A stretch of 45,769 nucleotides of DNA, from the IMG/VR virus record IMGVR_UViG_3300008108_000246, positions 1 through 45,769 of that record, one strand, 5' to 3'. Of this stretch, positions 12,086 to 20,655 are shown one piece after another (position 1 is the first letter of the stretch; every line of letters begins with the position of its first letter). Origin of the DNA: a virus. A model generated the notes under the pieces. That model searched no databases and was not told where the DNA came from. It worked only from the letters and a program-made list of their open reading frames with translations. The position numbers and the translations under genes are program-made.

Positions 12086-14227
12086 ATGATTTTGAATACT
12101 GCACCACAGGATCAGGCAGTTCTTTCCAACGTAGGCCAAATCGGCGAGTTCCGTATCCGCAACTCTGCCAAAGCATTTAACATTTTGAGCTCGGGCCTGT
12201 ATGCCAACAAGATCCGTGCTATCATCCGTGAATTGAGCTGTAATGCTGTGGACAGCCACGTGGCCGCAGGTCGTTCAGCTACACCCTTTGATGTACATCT
12301 TCCTAACCAACTAGAGCCTTGGTTTGCAGTACGAGACTACGGCACAGGACTGTCACATGATCAGGTTAATAATATCTACACTACGTACTTTGAGTCCAGC
12401 AAGACTGATAGCAATGACTATATTGGCGCTCTTGGGCTTGGCAGTAAGTCTCCTTTTAGTTACACTGATAACTTTACTGTGACCGCAGTTCGCGATGGGC
12501 GTCGCGGCATCTATACCGCGTTCATCAACGATCAGGGCATACCCAGCATTGCGCTCATGGCTGAAGAACAGTCAGATGAGCCCAGTGGTGTCGAAGTCAA
12601 GTTTGCTGTCAGTGACTACTATGACTATCGCAAGTTTGCCGACGAAGCTCGCTATGTCTACACCTATTTTGGCCTGCGCCCTGTGATCAGCGGTGTTGAC
12701 GGCTTTGAGTTCCACACTTTGGACTACGAAGCTCGCGACATCGTGCAGGGTGTACATCAAATCAAGAACAGTCTGCACAGAAATCGCAGTATTGCTATCA
12801 TGGGCAATATTGCCTATCCTATCGAAGTGCCGCAGGCAGAACAGAACTTGGGCTCTTTGGCTCGACTGTTGAACTGTGCTTTGGAACTGCACTTTGGCAT
12901 TGGCGAACTAGACTTTCAAGCCAGCCGCGAAGGTTTGAGCTACATTCCACAGACCATTGACAGCATCAAACGCAAGCTCACTGAACTGAACTCAGTGCTG
13001 GCTGACAGACTCAAAACAGAAGCAGACAGCATGGACAATCTCTGGGATCGTGCTATGTTTTTGGCACAGCGTAAGAACAACGATCTTTGGAGTGCCGCTG
13101 TCAAAGACTATGGTGTGATCGCCACATTTGATCCTACTACCTATACTGGTACTGTGAATCAACGTGTGCGGTTGGACACACTGGAATCTGCATACAATAT
13201 TCGTGTGTCTGGCCTACAGAAAGAGCCCGGCCGTACCACTTTCCACACTTTGAAACTGGAAACAGTCTACGGTGAAACTGATGCCAACGGCAATCGTGAC
13301 ACTTATCAAGAGTGGCGCTTTCCTGTTAACCACAGTGATCACTATGTTATTTCAGATGTCAAACGTGGCGTCAAAGAACGTGTCAAACATCACTATCGTG
13401 CAGCCAAAGCACAGTCTACTAGAAACATCTTTGTACTAGAGCCTGTGAACAAAGACCTGCCCATGAAGTTAGCTGAGTTCTTTACTGCGATCAATGAAAC
13501 ACCTTTGGCACAGAGATTGACTGCTAGCTCACTGACAGAAAAGCCTCGTGCCACTGCTGGTAACACGGGCAATGCCAGTGTGCTTCGTTTGGTTGAAAGC
13601 CGCCGTAGCCGCTACAGCAGGGCAATGGTTTGGAACAATGCAGGATCTGTTGCAGACTACGATCAAACCAAAAACTTCTACTATGTAGAAATGGCTGGCT
13701 GGACTCCTGTGGGCATTCCAACCAAAGACATTAAAAACTTTCACGAATGGATCACCCGTGCTGATCTTGGTGTAGACACTATCTATGGTGTCCGTAGCAA
13801 AGATATCCCCAATGTTCGCAAGCAGAAGAATTGGATTGAGTTGGGCGGATTTATCCGTGCTAAACTGGCTGCATTGGACATGAACAATGTCATGGGATTG
13901 GTTAAAGAGAGCATTGACTTTAAGAACAAGTTCAAGTATACTAGTGCTAAACTTAATCACAACAGTCCCTACTACAAGCTCTACGCTGAATTCAAAGATA
14001 TCAAATCAATTGATTCAGACAAGCAGTATTGGCTCAAGCAGTTGTGCAAGGTCTATGGTATTGTCATTGCCAATGTCAACACTGAAGATCTAATTGTGCA
14101 ATACGAAAATAAGGTTAAGGTTATTTGGGATCGTTACCCAATGTTGTCGCAGTTATCCAGTTACGGTGTCAACGTTGATGTGGTAGTTGATTATATTAAT
14201 ATGGTAGATCAAACGAAAGGAATTTGA
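12086..14227 (+). CDS. rIIA: rIIA-like protein with GHKL ATPase domain, 713 aa
   Basis: T4 rIIA is a membrane-associated protein that with rIIB counters exclusion by other genetic elements and affects lysis timing. The GHKL ATP site is clear: ELSCNAVDSH (N box, Asn53), VRDYGTGLS (residues 82-90) and IGALGLGSKSPF (113-124). Length is close to T4 rIIA (about 725 aa). The 3' end lies one base from rIIB. The early promoter 12021-12049 fits the early role of rII genes in T4. Confidence 0.92.
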   Translation: MILNTAPQDQAVLSNVGQIGEFRIRNSAKAFNILSSGLYANKIRAIIRELSCNAVDSHVAAGRSATPFDVHLPNQLEPWFAVRDYGTGLSHDQVNNIYTTYFESSKTDSNDYIGALGLGSKSPFSYTDNFTVTAVRDGRRGIYTAFINDQGIPSIALMAEEQSDEPSGVEVKFAVSDYYDYRKFADEARYVYTYFGLRPVISGVDGFEFHTLDYEARDIVQGVHQIKNSLHRNRSIAIMGNIAYPIEVPQAEQNLGSLARLLNCALELHFGIGELDFQASREGLSYIPQTIDSIKRKLTELNSVLADRLKTEADSMDNLWDRAMFLAQRKNNDLWSAAVKDYGVIATFDPTTYTGTVNQRVRLDTLESAYNIRVSGLQKEPGRTTFHTLKLETVYGETDANGNRDTYQEWRFPVNHSDHYVISDVKRGVKERVKHHYRAAKAQSTRNIFVLEPVNKDLPMKLAEFFTAINETPLAQRLTASSLTEKPRATAGNTGNASVLRLVESRRSRYSRAMVWNNAGSVADYDQTKNFYYVEMAGWTPVGIPTKDIKNFHEWITRADLGVDTIYGVRSKDIPNVRKQKNWIELGGFIRAKLAALDMNNVMGLVKESIDFKNKFKYTSAKLNHNSPYYKLYAEFKDIKSIDSDKQYWLKQLCKVYGIVIANVNTEDLIVQYENKVKVIWDRYPMLSQLSSYGVNVDVVVDYINMVDQTKGI

Positions 14228-14228
14228 A

Positions 14229-15239
14229 ATGAGCTATCCCTACTTGATTCAAGGCAGTAATGTTGTGGTTGTCATTGACAACAAGCCTCATACTGTGAGC
14301 AAAACCCATATCAGCTACCAACGTGTGGTTGATGCTATCAAAGCCAGTGACTGGGAAACAGTCAAACAGATCATTGATCCTGTTAAGGTAGTGCTGAACT
14401 ACGGACAGGGACATGTCAGTGTAAAGGGCAGTACCCTGTATTGGAAAGACGAACCTTTTGCGGGTGCTCTAGCCACTCGAATGATTGCCATGTTAGAGGA
14501 AGGCTTTACTATTGAGCCTATGGTTGAGTTCATGCACAAGATGATGAAGAATCCTTCAAAGCGAGCAGTCACTGAACTCTACGGCTTCTTGGAAGCCAAC
14601 AATCTACCTATCACTCCAGACGGTTGTTTCCTTGCCTATAAGAAAGTTCGTGCAGACTATCTAGACTGCCACAGTGGCACTATGGATAACTCTGTTGGAC
14701 AGATTGTTGAAATGGAACGCAACCAAGTTGATGACAACAAAGACAACACCTGCTCTACAGGACTACACTTCTGCTCGCAGGAGTATTTGAAGAGCTTCAG
14801 TGGCGATCGTATTGTGATTGTTAAGATTGATCCTGCTGATGTAGTGAGCATTCCTACAGACTACAACAACTCAAAAGGTCGTGCTTGCCGCTATGAAGTT
14901 ATTGGTGAGTTAGAAGTTGAGCCAGGCAAGGCTTTTGATCGTAGTGTCCAAAGCAATGCTCACGGTACATACACTGTTCCGACACAACCGAGTTGGGGGA
15001 CTACTCCGATCACTGCGGCAGAACCAAAGCTGGGCAACAGTGCATTCTACAAAGGCTATTCAGCAGGCTTCCAAAGCAGTTACAATGCAACCGATGATCA
15101 TTACGGCAAGGATCGTTTGAACTATCGTGAAGGCTACGAAAAAGGATCAGATGATCGCATGTATAGTGGTAATGAACGCTATCGTTATACCAGCACACCA
15201 ATCCCAACAGGTGCTTGGCCTTTCCCTAACAGATCTTAA
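14229..15239 (+). CDS. rIIB: rIIB-like protein, 336 aa
   Basis: The pairing with rIIA, the length near T4 rIIB (312 aa) and segments such as FLEANNLPITPDGCFLAYKK, NTCSTGLHFCS and IVIVKIDPADVVSIP identify it. The C-terminal third (residues about 260-336) is low-complexity and polar (Tyr, Ser, Asn, Gly), seemingly an extension. AAAGGAATTTGAA precedes the ATG. Confidence 0.92.
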   Translation: MSYPYLIQGSNVVVVIDNKPHTVSKTHISYQRVVDAIKASDWETVKQIIDPVKVVLNYGQGHVSVKGSTLYWKDEPFAGALATRMIAMLEEGFTIEPMVEFMHKMMKNPSKRAVTELYGFLEANNLPITPDGCFLAYKKVRADYLDCHSGTMDNSVGQIVEMERNQVDDNKDNTCSTGLHFCSQEYLKSFSGDRIVIVKIDPADVVSIPTDYNNSKGRACRYEVIGELEVEPGKAFDRSVQSNAHGTYTVPTQPSWGTTPITAAEPKLGNSAFYKGYSAGFQSSYNATDDHYGKDRLNYREGYEKGSDDRMYSGNERYRYTSTPIPTGAWPFPNRS

Positions 15240-15242
15240 ATA
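15235..15242 (+). promoter_or_regulatory. Late-type -10 box
   Basis: CTTAAATA overlapping the rIIB stop codon, ten bases before the next gene. Confidence 0.35.
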
Positions 15243-15252
15243 GAGTATTAAA

Positions 15253-15498
15253 ATGTTTAATTGGTTTAAGAAAATAGATATGCCTACACCAACACCGGTG
15301 CCCGATATCGAGCCTCCTGAAAAGCCCGCAAATGTTTTTTATCGTATTGGCACTACGGATCAAAATCGTGTGGCTTTTCAAATGGGCTACAGTGAAATCA
15401 CAATGGACAAAAAAGGCGTAGACAATATGATACGCCAACTGGCAGTATTTCGAGATCAATTAGACGACGATGTTGATGAACAAACTACTACAGAATGA
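15253..15498 (+). CDS. Small unknown protein, 81 aa
   Basis: Starts MFNWFKKIDMPTPTPVPDIE, then a fragment (VFYRIGTTDQNRVAFQMGYS) that looks like a strand pair, and ends in an acidic DDDVDEQTTTE tail. It is co-directional with rIIB and overlaps the next gene by ATGA. No family is recognised. Confidence 0.7.
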   Translation: MFNWFKKIDMPTPTPVPDIEPPEKPANVFYRIGTTDQNRVAFQMGYSEITMDKKGVDNMIRQLAVFRDQLDDDVDEQTTTE

Positions 15499-15743
15499 GC
15501 TCTCTAGCAGAATACTTTGCGGCTAACCGTCCACAGGCAAAATGGACCTTTGGAGAACGAGTCTACGGTAAGTTCAATGGTATTCCGTTTATAGGAACCA
15601 CAGGTGGTGAAGGGATGGTCAATGAAACAGAAGGCAGTCTAGTCACTGTGTTCATTGACCTTCCTATTAAATTTAAAAGTGTGTGGCACACAACCTTTAT
15701 AAAGGTCAAACCAAAAGATATAAAGCGTTTGACTGTATTTTAA
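15495..15743 (+). CDS. Small unknown protein, 82 aa
   Basis: Strand-rich with FGERVYGKFNGIPFIGTTGGEG and VTVFIDLPIKFKSVWHTTFIKV, consistent with a small SH3-like or barrel fold. The function is unknown. It is coupled to the gene upstream by ATGA. Confidence 0.7.
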   Translation: MSSLAEYFAANRPQAKWTFGERVYGKFNGIPFIGTTGGEGMVNETEGSLVTVFIDLPIKFKSVWHTTFIKVKPKDIKRLTVF

Positions 15744-15745
15744 GA

Positions 15746-16501
15746 ATGGCTAAAATTGTAATTGCAGGAGACAGTTGGGGTGCAGGCATTTGGAAACCCG
15801 GACAAAATGCCACAGTAGAAGGATCCTTTGCTGACATCCTTGCTCAAAGAAAACATACAGTAACTAATCTAGCAGAAGGTGGCTTTTCGAATTATGATAC
15901 ATTCTCTGCACTATTCCAACACCTGCTAACCAAAGATCCAATCTGTCATATAATTTGGATACAGACAGATCCGATGAGAGATTTTAGAATCAAAGGCGAC
16001 AACATTACAATAAACAACGAAATTGTTCCAGCCTATGATTTTTCAAAACTAAAACATTTCTTTACTAACAACGATCGTTCGCTAGAAAAGTTTTTGATTA
16101 GTCATTTGGCTACAACTTATTTTTATCTAGATAAGTTAGCTGAACAGTTTTCTTTTAAAATACATTGCCTAGGCGGGTGCGTTCGACTGTTAGATTCAAT
16201 CTCTAGTTATAAAAATCTTTCGCCGTTGATTCCTAGCATACCCGAGCTATTGATAAAAAGACATAGGGATAGTATATTTTACAATACTGAGTCCTGGCTA
16301 AATTATCAACTGCCAAATTTCTTACATACGCAGACCCTAGACATGCAGGGTCTTAAAGATTGGGACTACTGTTACGGGCAGTATTGTACAAAAGTGGCAG
16401 CATGGAGAGATTCTAATTTTTTTAAACTAGATAATGATCATCCAGATTACGAAGGTCATGCGGTGATAGCTCAACAGTTGATAACAAAGTTAGATTTGTA
16501 G
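15746..16501 (+). CDS. SGNH/GDSL-like hydrolase, 251 aa
   Basis: The N-terminus KIVIAGDSWGAG gives a canonical GDS block with nucleophile Ser10. EGGFSNYDTF matches the second block, and LDNDHPDYEGH gives Asp229 and His232. The ATG at 15746 starts right at the conserved strand, so the longer frame from 15683 is rejected. It is the second of four SGNH genes. The substrate is unknown. Confidence 0.8.
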   Translation: MAKIVIAGDSWGAGIWKPGQNATVEGSFADILAQRKHTVTNLAEGGFSNYDTFSALFQHLLTKDPICHIIWIQTDPMRDFRIKGDNITINNEIVPAYDFSKLKHFFTNNDRSLEKFLISHLATTYFYLDKLAEQFSFKIHCLGGCVRLLDSISSYKNLSPLIPSIPELLIKRHRDSIFYNTESWLNYQLPNFLHTQTLDMQGLKDWDYCYGQYCTKVAAWRDSNFFKLDNDHPDYEGHAVIAQQLITKLDL

Positions 16502-16510
16502 TAATGTGCG

Positions 16511-16518
16511 TATAAATA
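16511..16518 (+). promoter_or_regulatory. T4-type late promoter
   Basis: TATAAATA, an exact match to the T4 late -10 consensus, 17 bases before the lipoprotein start. Confidence 0.75.
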
Positions 16519-16535
16519 TCTTAAAGGGGACACCT

Positions 16536-16763
16536 ATGAAATTAATTATTATCGCACTGTCTGCTGTCCTGCTGTCAGGATGTGCTATAACCGCTAATCC
16601 CGAAGTAGAGAAATCTTTATCAAAAGATCGAACAATGTCTGACATGGCTAAAACAGCACTGATAAACGAAATGCTAAACAGCCCAGATCCAGCTGTGAGA
16701 TTAGAAGGTTCAAGAATTGCTAAAGAATTTATTGTACCAAAGAAAAACTGGTTAGGTCAGTGA
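16536..16763 (+). CDS. Small lipoprotein, 75 aa
   Basis: MKLIIIALSAVLLSGC is a classical lipoprotein signal with lipobox LSGC, so the mature protein would start at lipid-modified Cys16. The rest is charged and helical, with a second hydrophobic-poor half. AAAGGGG precedes the start and a perfect late -10 box lies upstream. Phage lipoproteins may act in superinfection exclusion or as spanins. Neither is shown here. Confidence 0.85.
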   Translation: MKLIIIALSAVLLSGCAITANPEVEKSLSKDRTMSDMAKTALINEMLNSPDPAVRLEGSRIAKEFIVPKKNWLGQ

Positions 16764-17791
16764 TTGTTCCATTAAGTGCTTCCCCTGACAATAGAGAATA
16801 CGCACAATTCACACAGAGTCTTTATAATCCTGAAGTAAAGACTATCTTATTGTTATCGCCATACGAATGGTATCCTCCTGTAATGGACGGACTTGGATCT
16901 CAAAAGTTCCTAGAGAAAATTAAAAACTCTACCAAGCGAAAAGATCTTACTGTAGAGTCTGTGATCGGATTGCACTCTAGTGCTGTAACCCCATTGGACA
17001 GTCACTTTATGACTATGCATCATTGGCCCACGTTCTGGCTTTCTTATTTTTATTATTCGTACCCAATTAAGAATACTGTACCTACATCTACCAATGACAA
17101 ACTGTTTATTGCCCTTAACGGTAAGCCCTACGATCACCGTTGTGTGACTATGGAAATGATGTCAAGATATGGACTGCTTGAAAAGCCTATTCAATTAATT
17201 GCAGCCACTGGTACCCTCAAGTATGGATTTGCATCGTGGAACAACCTCGACACTAAATTTAAATTTAAGTATTGGACACAGGACTTATATAAACTAGACA
17301 CTAACTTTGGCAAAGATGAATATCTTACAAAGATACCAGAACAGTTCAATCAAGCCTTTATGAACCTTGTATCAGAAAGCTCAATGACCACAAGTCAGAT
17401 TACAGAAAAGACAGCTAAACCTTTGATGCTAGCAAAACCATTTATTGCTATCGCTCCAGTAGGCTATCATACTGTGTTGCTCAAAGATCTAGGCTTTGAA
17501 TTGTATGACGAAGTATTTGACTACAGCTTTGACACTGTCCAAGACAGCTCAACAAGGATAGAAGAAGTAGTTAAGATGCTTAAACCAATGTTGCATTTTA
17601 AGAAAGCAGAACTAGATAATCTATATGCTAAATTAAAAGACAAGCTAGCCCATAACAGACAGAGATTCCTAGAGTTGGCCACTGATCTACAGTACTGGCC
17701 AAAGATACTTGTAGACCAACTAGAATCAAATCCCGACTCTGTATTAGATAACAACATTGTTAAAATGTACAGACATTTTAAATTGACTTAA
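16760..17791 (+). CDS. Glycosyltransferase-like protein, 343 aa
   Basis: The C-terminal part (ITEKTAKPLMLAKPFIAIAP, then LKDLGFELYDEVFDYSFD) resembles the nucleotide-sugar-binding half of GT10-like fucosyltransferases, where T-E-K-x-x-x-P and KPF recur. The N-terminal part is unrecognised. The start is GTG, overlapping the lipoprotein stop (GTGA). It may modify phage or host glycans. Confidence in the family is moderate. Confidence 0.6.
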   Translation: MIVPLSASPDNREYAQFTQSLYNPEVKTILLLSPYEWYPPVMDGLGSQKFLEKIKNSTKRKDLTVESVIGLHSSAVTPLDSHFMTMHHWPTFWLSYFYYSYPIKNTVPTSTNDKLFIALNGKPYDHRCVTMEMMSRYGLLEKPIQLIAATGTLKYGFASWNNLDTKFKFKYWTQDLYKLDTNFGKDEYLTKIPEQFNQAFMNLVSESSMTTSQITEKTAKPLMLAKPFIAIAPVGYHTVLLKDLGFELYDEVFDYSFDTVQDSSTRIEEVVKMLKPMLHFKKAELDNLYAKLKDKLAHNRQRFLELATDLQYWPKILVDQLESNPDSVLDNNIVKMYRHFKLT

Positions 17792-17797
17792 TAAGTT

Positions 17798-17826
17798 TTG
17801 ACTTTGCAATACATTTAATGTATAAT
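17798..17826 (+). promoter_or_regulatory. Sigma70-type promoter
   Basis: TTGACT, 17 bases, TATAAT. A hairpin begins about 13 bases after the expected start, so the transcript may be very short or attenuated. Confidence 0.75.
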
Positions 17827-17838
17827 GTATCTAACAGT

Positions 17839-17866
17839 AAGGCTCTTCGCTGAGCTTTTCTTATTT
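17839..17866 (+). terminator. Hairpin with T-rich tail
   Basis: AAGGCTC and GAGCTTT form a stem with one G-U pair and a 6-base loop, followed by TCTTATTT. It lies between the 17798 promoter and the peroxiredoxin promoter. Confidence 0.5.
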
Positions 17867-17919
17867 GTATTATTAATTTTTCCTATAAGTGCCATTAAAA
17901 TATTTTTAGGAAAAACCTA

Positions 17920-17949
17920 TTGATTTTGTATTTTAATAGGCTATATAAT
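17920..17949 (+). promoter_or_regulatory. Promoter of the peroxiredoxin gene
   Basis: TTGATT, 18 bases, TATAAT. An inverted repeat CCTATT/AATAGG (17916-17921 and 17935-17940) brackets the spacer and could bind a regulator. Confidence 0.6.
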
Positions 17950-18006
17950 ATGCATATAGAACACTTGTTCTAGATAGTTTTCAAATCACACACAAAGGAG
18001 AAACAC

Positions 18007-18546
18007 ATGAAAACAGTTGGAGATAAATTAACAGCATTTGCAGTCACAGGAGTGAAGCCCGGACAGCCAGAAGACGCTTTCTACACTATTACAGAAAATA
18101 GTTTTGAAGGCAAGTGGAAGGTAATCGTTTACTATCCAAAAGACTTTACATTTGTTTGCCCTACAGAGATTGTAGCATATGATAAGTTAGCACAAGACTT
18201 CACTGATCGAGACGCAGTATTACTCACAGGAAGCACAGACAATGAGTTCTGCAAAGTGTCATGGCAGAAAGCACACAGTGATCTACAAAAGATCACGCAT
18301 CATCAGTTCGCTGATACTGCTCGCAATGAGTTAAGTTTAATTGATCAGTTAGGTGTATTTTATCAACCAGCAGGCGCCGCACTTCGCGCAACATTCATTG
18401 TTGACCCAGACAACGTTATCCAACACGTCACAGTCAACAACTTGAACGTTGGCCGTAGCCCAGAAGAAACGCTTCGTGTATTGGATGCGCTACAAACTGG
18501 CGAGCTATGTGCTTGTAATCGTACAGTAGGCGGCGAAACACTTTAA
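18007..18546 (+). CDS. ahpC: AhpC-type peroxiredoxin, 179 aa
   Basis: A cytoplasmic thiol peroxidase that reduces hydrogen peroxide and organic peroxides. The active site Y-P-x-D-F-T-F-V-C-P-T-E is intact with peroxidatic Cys51, and Arg127 fits the conserved active-site Arg. The C-terminus carries ELCACN (Cys168, Cys170). That double-Cys end is typical of mycobacterial AhpC, which is reduced by AhpD, and an ahpD gene lies 413 bases downstream. The AAAGGAG ribosome site is strong. Confidence 0.95.
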   Translation: MKTVGDKLTAFAVTGVKPGQPEDAFYTITENSFEGKWKVIVYYPKDFTFVCPTEIVAYDKLAQDFTDRDAVLLTGSTDNEFCKVSWQKAHSDLQKITHHQFADTARNELSLIDQLGVFYQPAGAALRATFIVDPDNVIQHVTVNNLNVGRSPEETLRVLDALQTGELCACNRTVGGETL

Positions 18547-18557
18547 TCGGAGGATGT

Positions 18558-18962
18558 ATGCTTGAATGTCTAATTGTTGGAGATAGTATTGCAGTAGGAG
18601 TAAGCCAAGTTCGTACAGAATGTCAGGCCATTGTCAAAAGCGGTATTAATTCTGACAGTTGGAACAAACAGCATCTGCACAAACTCAAGCCAACTAAAAC
18701 ACTGATTATCAGTCTTGGAGCCAACGACCTTGGTGTCAACACAGAAGTTAACATACGTAAACTTCGAGAGGCTGCACAGGCTGACAGAGTGTTTTGGTTG
18801 TTGCCTAGTCAGAGATTAAAACCTGATCAGGTTCGTGCAGTTAAATTTGTAGCACAAGACTACAACGACACCGTTATACCAAGACCTGAACGGGATATAA
18901 GCAATGACGGTGTTCATCCGACCTATAAAGGGTATAAAGTACTAGGAGAGTTAACAAGATGA
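18558..18962 (+). CDS. SGNH/GDSL-like hydrolase, 134 aa
   Basis: All blocks are visible: LIVGDSIAVG (Ser10), SLGANDLG (Asn56, Asp57) and DGVHPTYKGY (Asp117, His120). At 134 residues it is shorter than typical SGNH enzymes (about 180-220), so it is a minimal version. It sits between ahpC and ahpD, with GGAGG upstream and an ATGA overlap downstream, so all three are probably one operon. The substrate is unknown. Confidence 0.85.
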   Translation: MLECLIVGDSIAVGVSQVRTECQAIVKSGINSDSWNKQHLHKLKPTKTLIISLGANDLGVNTEVNIRKLREAAQADRVFWLLPSQRLKPDQVRAVKFVAQDYNDTVIPRPERDISNDGVHPTYKGYKVLGELTR

Positions 18963-19471
18963 GTTGGGTAGACACACTTAAAGAAGCATTACCAGATTAT
19001 GCTAAAGATACAAAATTAAATTTAGATGCAGTTATCAAACGTAGCTCAATACCAGAAGTTGAAGCCAACGGTTGCGCTCTAGCAGCCGCAATGGCCACAG
19101 GTAACGGTAAGCTACTTACTTGGATTGCTAGTACCTTTGAAGATGTACAGGAAAGAGATGCCGCACTGACTGCTGCCGCAATTATGGCACAGAACAACAT
19201 ATGGTACCCCTATGTTGAAATGGCTGAAGACGAACAGTTGAAAGGCCTGCCAGCACAGTTGCGTATGAATGCCATTGCCACGCATGGTGGAACTACCAAG
19301 GCACGTTTTGAAAGTTACAGTTTGGCAGCAAGTATTGTTGGCAAGTGTCACTTCTGTGTTAAGGCACACTACGACACACTCAAGAAGGAAGGCTATTCAG
19401 TAGAACAACTTCGTGACATTGGTCGTATTGCCGCAGTGGTTAATAGTGTTGCTAAAGTATTGAATAGTTAA
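18959..19471 (+). CDS. ahpD: AhpD-like alkylhydroperoxidase, 170 aa
   Basis: AhpD recycles oxidised AhpC and has weak peroxidase activity. The CxxC-x3-H signature is intact (Cys130, Cys133, His137 in GKCHFCVKAH), with Glu118 as in the mycobacterial enzyme, whose catalytic residues carry the same numbers. Full length for the family. It is coupled to the SGNH gene by ATGA. The electron donor, usually a lipoamide-linked system, would have to come from the host. Confidence 0.9.
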   Translation: MSWVDTLKEALPDYAKDTKLNLDAVIKRSSIPEVEANGCALAAAMATGNGKLLTWIASTFEDVQERDAALTAAAIMAQNNIWYPYVEMAEDEQLKGLPAQLRMNAIATHGGTTKARFESYSLAASIVGKCHFCVKAHYDTLKKEGYSVEQLRDIGRIAAVVNSVAKVLNS

Positions 19472-19476
19472 AAATT

Positions 19477-19510
19477 TTGTAATCATTTTGTAATCTCTTT
19501 ATGTTTAAAT
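19477..19510 (+). promoter_or_regulatory. Pho box and promoter of pstS
   Basis: TTGTAAT (19477-19483), four bases CATT, TTGTAAT (19488-19494): two 7-bp direct repeats with the 4-bp spacing of PhoB boxes. Ten bases later comes a -10-like TTAAAT (19505-19510), the spacing seen in PhoB-activated promoters. This implies control by the host phosphate-starvation regulator. A late-like TTTAAATA overlaps the -10. Confidence 0.75.
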
Positions 19511-19536
19511 AATGTTGTTACACAAGGAGATTTACA

Positions 19537-20541
19537 GTGAACAAACTACTAGCAATTCTATTAGCCGCAGTGTCTATATCAGCACACTCGGCAGACATCA
19601 CAGGAGCAGGAGCTACCTTTCCGTTCCCAATCTATGCCAAATGGGCAGAAGGATATAAGAAAGCTACTGGCAACAGTTTGAACTATCAGAGCATTGGTAG
19701 TTCAGGTGGTATTAGACAAATCAACGCAAAGACAGTAGACTTTGGTGCAACTGATGCTCCGGTAAAAGGTGAAGACCTAGACAAGAACGGACAAGTTCAA
19801 TTCCCTGCTATCATTGGCGGAACAGTTCCTGTTGTTAATTTAGATGGTATCAAGCCTGGCGAATTAAAGATTACTGGACCAGTTATGGCTGAAGTGTTCT
19901 TGGGCAACATTACCAAGTGGAATGATCCTAAATTAACAGCACTAAACCCAGGCAAGGCATTACCAGATGCACCAATCACTATTGTACATCGTGCTGATGG
20001 CTCGGGTACAACATTCAACTGGACAGACTACCTTGCTACTGTTAGTCCTGAGTGGTTGGCCCGTGTGGGTCGTGGTGCCGCAGTCAAATGGCCAGCAGCT
20101 ACATCTGTGGGTGGCAAGGGCAACGAAGGTGTTGCAGCCAACGTTAACCGCATCAAAGGTTCAATCGGTTATGTAGAGTATGCTTATGTTAAGAAAAACA
20201 ATATGGTATTCTTACAGCTACAAAATAAGAGTGGTAAGTTTGTTAGTCCAGATGACTTAACATTTGCCGCAGCCGCGGATGGCGCTGATTGGTTCTCAGT
20301 TCCTGGTATGGGGCTCAGCATTGTAGATCAAAAGAATCCCAACGCATGGCCAGTAAGTTCTGCCAGCTTTATCATTATGTACAAGGAGCCAAAGAACAAG
20401 GCCAACAGCGATGAAGTGCTAAAGTTCTTTGACTGGGCATTTAAGAATGGTAAGAAAGATGCCATTGACCTAGACTATGTACCGTTGCCCGATGCCTTGA
20501 CCAAACAGATTCGTGAACGAGTATGGACACAGATCAAATAA
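19537..20541 (+). CDS. pstS: Phosphate-binding protein PstS, 334 aa
   Basis: The periplasmic phosphate-binding component of the PstSCAB transporter. The signal peptide MNKLLAILLAAVSISAHSAD is clear. Phosphate-site motifs are intact: GAGATFPFPIY, SSGGIRQI, FGATDAP and HRADGSGTT. Full length. PstS occurs in marine phages as a phosphate-scavenging gene. The host provides the membrane parts. The start is GTG with AAGGAG upstream, behind a Pho box. Confidence 0.95.
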   Translation: MNKLLAILLAAVSISAHSADITGAGATFPFPIYAKWAEGYKKATGNSLNYQSIGSSGGIRQINAKTVDFGATDAPVKGEDLDKNGQVQFPAIIGGTVPVVNLDGIKPGELKITGPVMAEVFLGNITKWNDPKLTALNPGKALPDAPITIVHRADGSGTTFNWTDYLATVSPEWLARVGRGAAVKWPAATSVGGKGNEGVAANVNRIKGSIGYVEYAYVKKNNMVFLQLQNKSGKFVSPDDLTFAAAADGADWFSVPGMGLSIVDQKNPNAWPVSSASFIIMYKEPKNKANSDEVLKFFDWAFKNGKKDAIDLDYVPLPDALTKQIRERVWTQIK

Positions 20542-20655
20542 GATAAGCTATATCATTACTATCTTTTAATGATTATCAGTATGTGAAACAGGGTAGTTTT
20601 ACCTTATACTAACGATACATACTAATGCAGTATGTTTGTTAAAAGGAGATCTACT

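Noticed and set aside
13529-13960. 143-aa leftward open frame
   Set aside because: It lies fully inside rIIA on the other strand and has no start signals.
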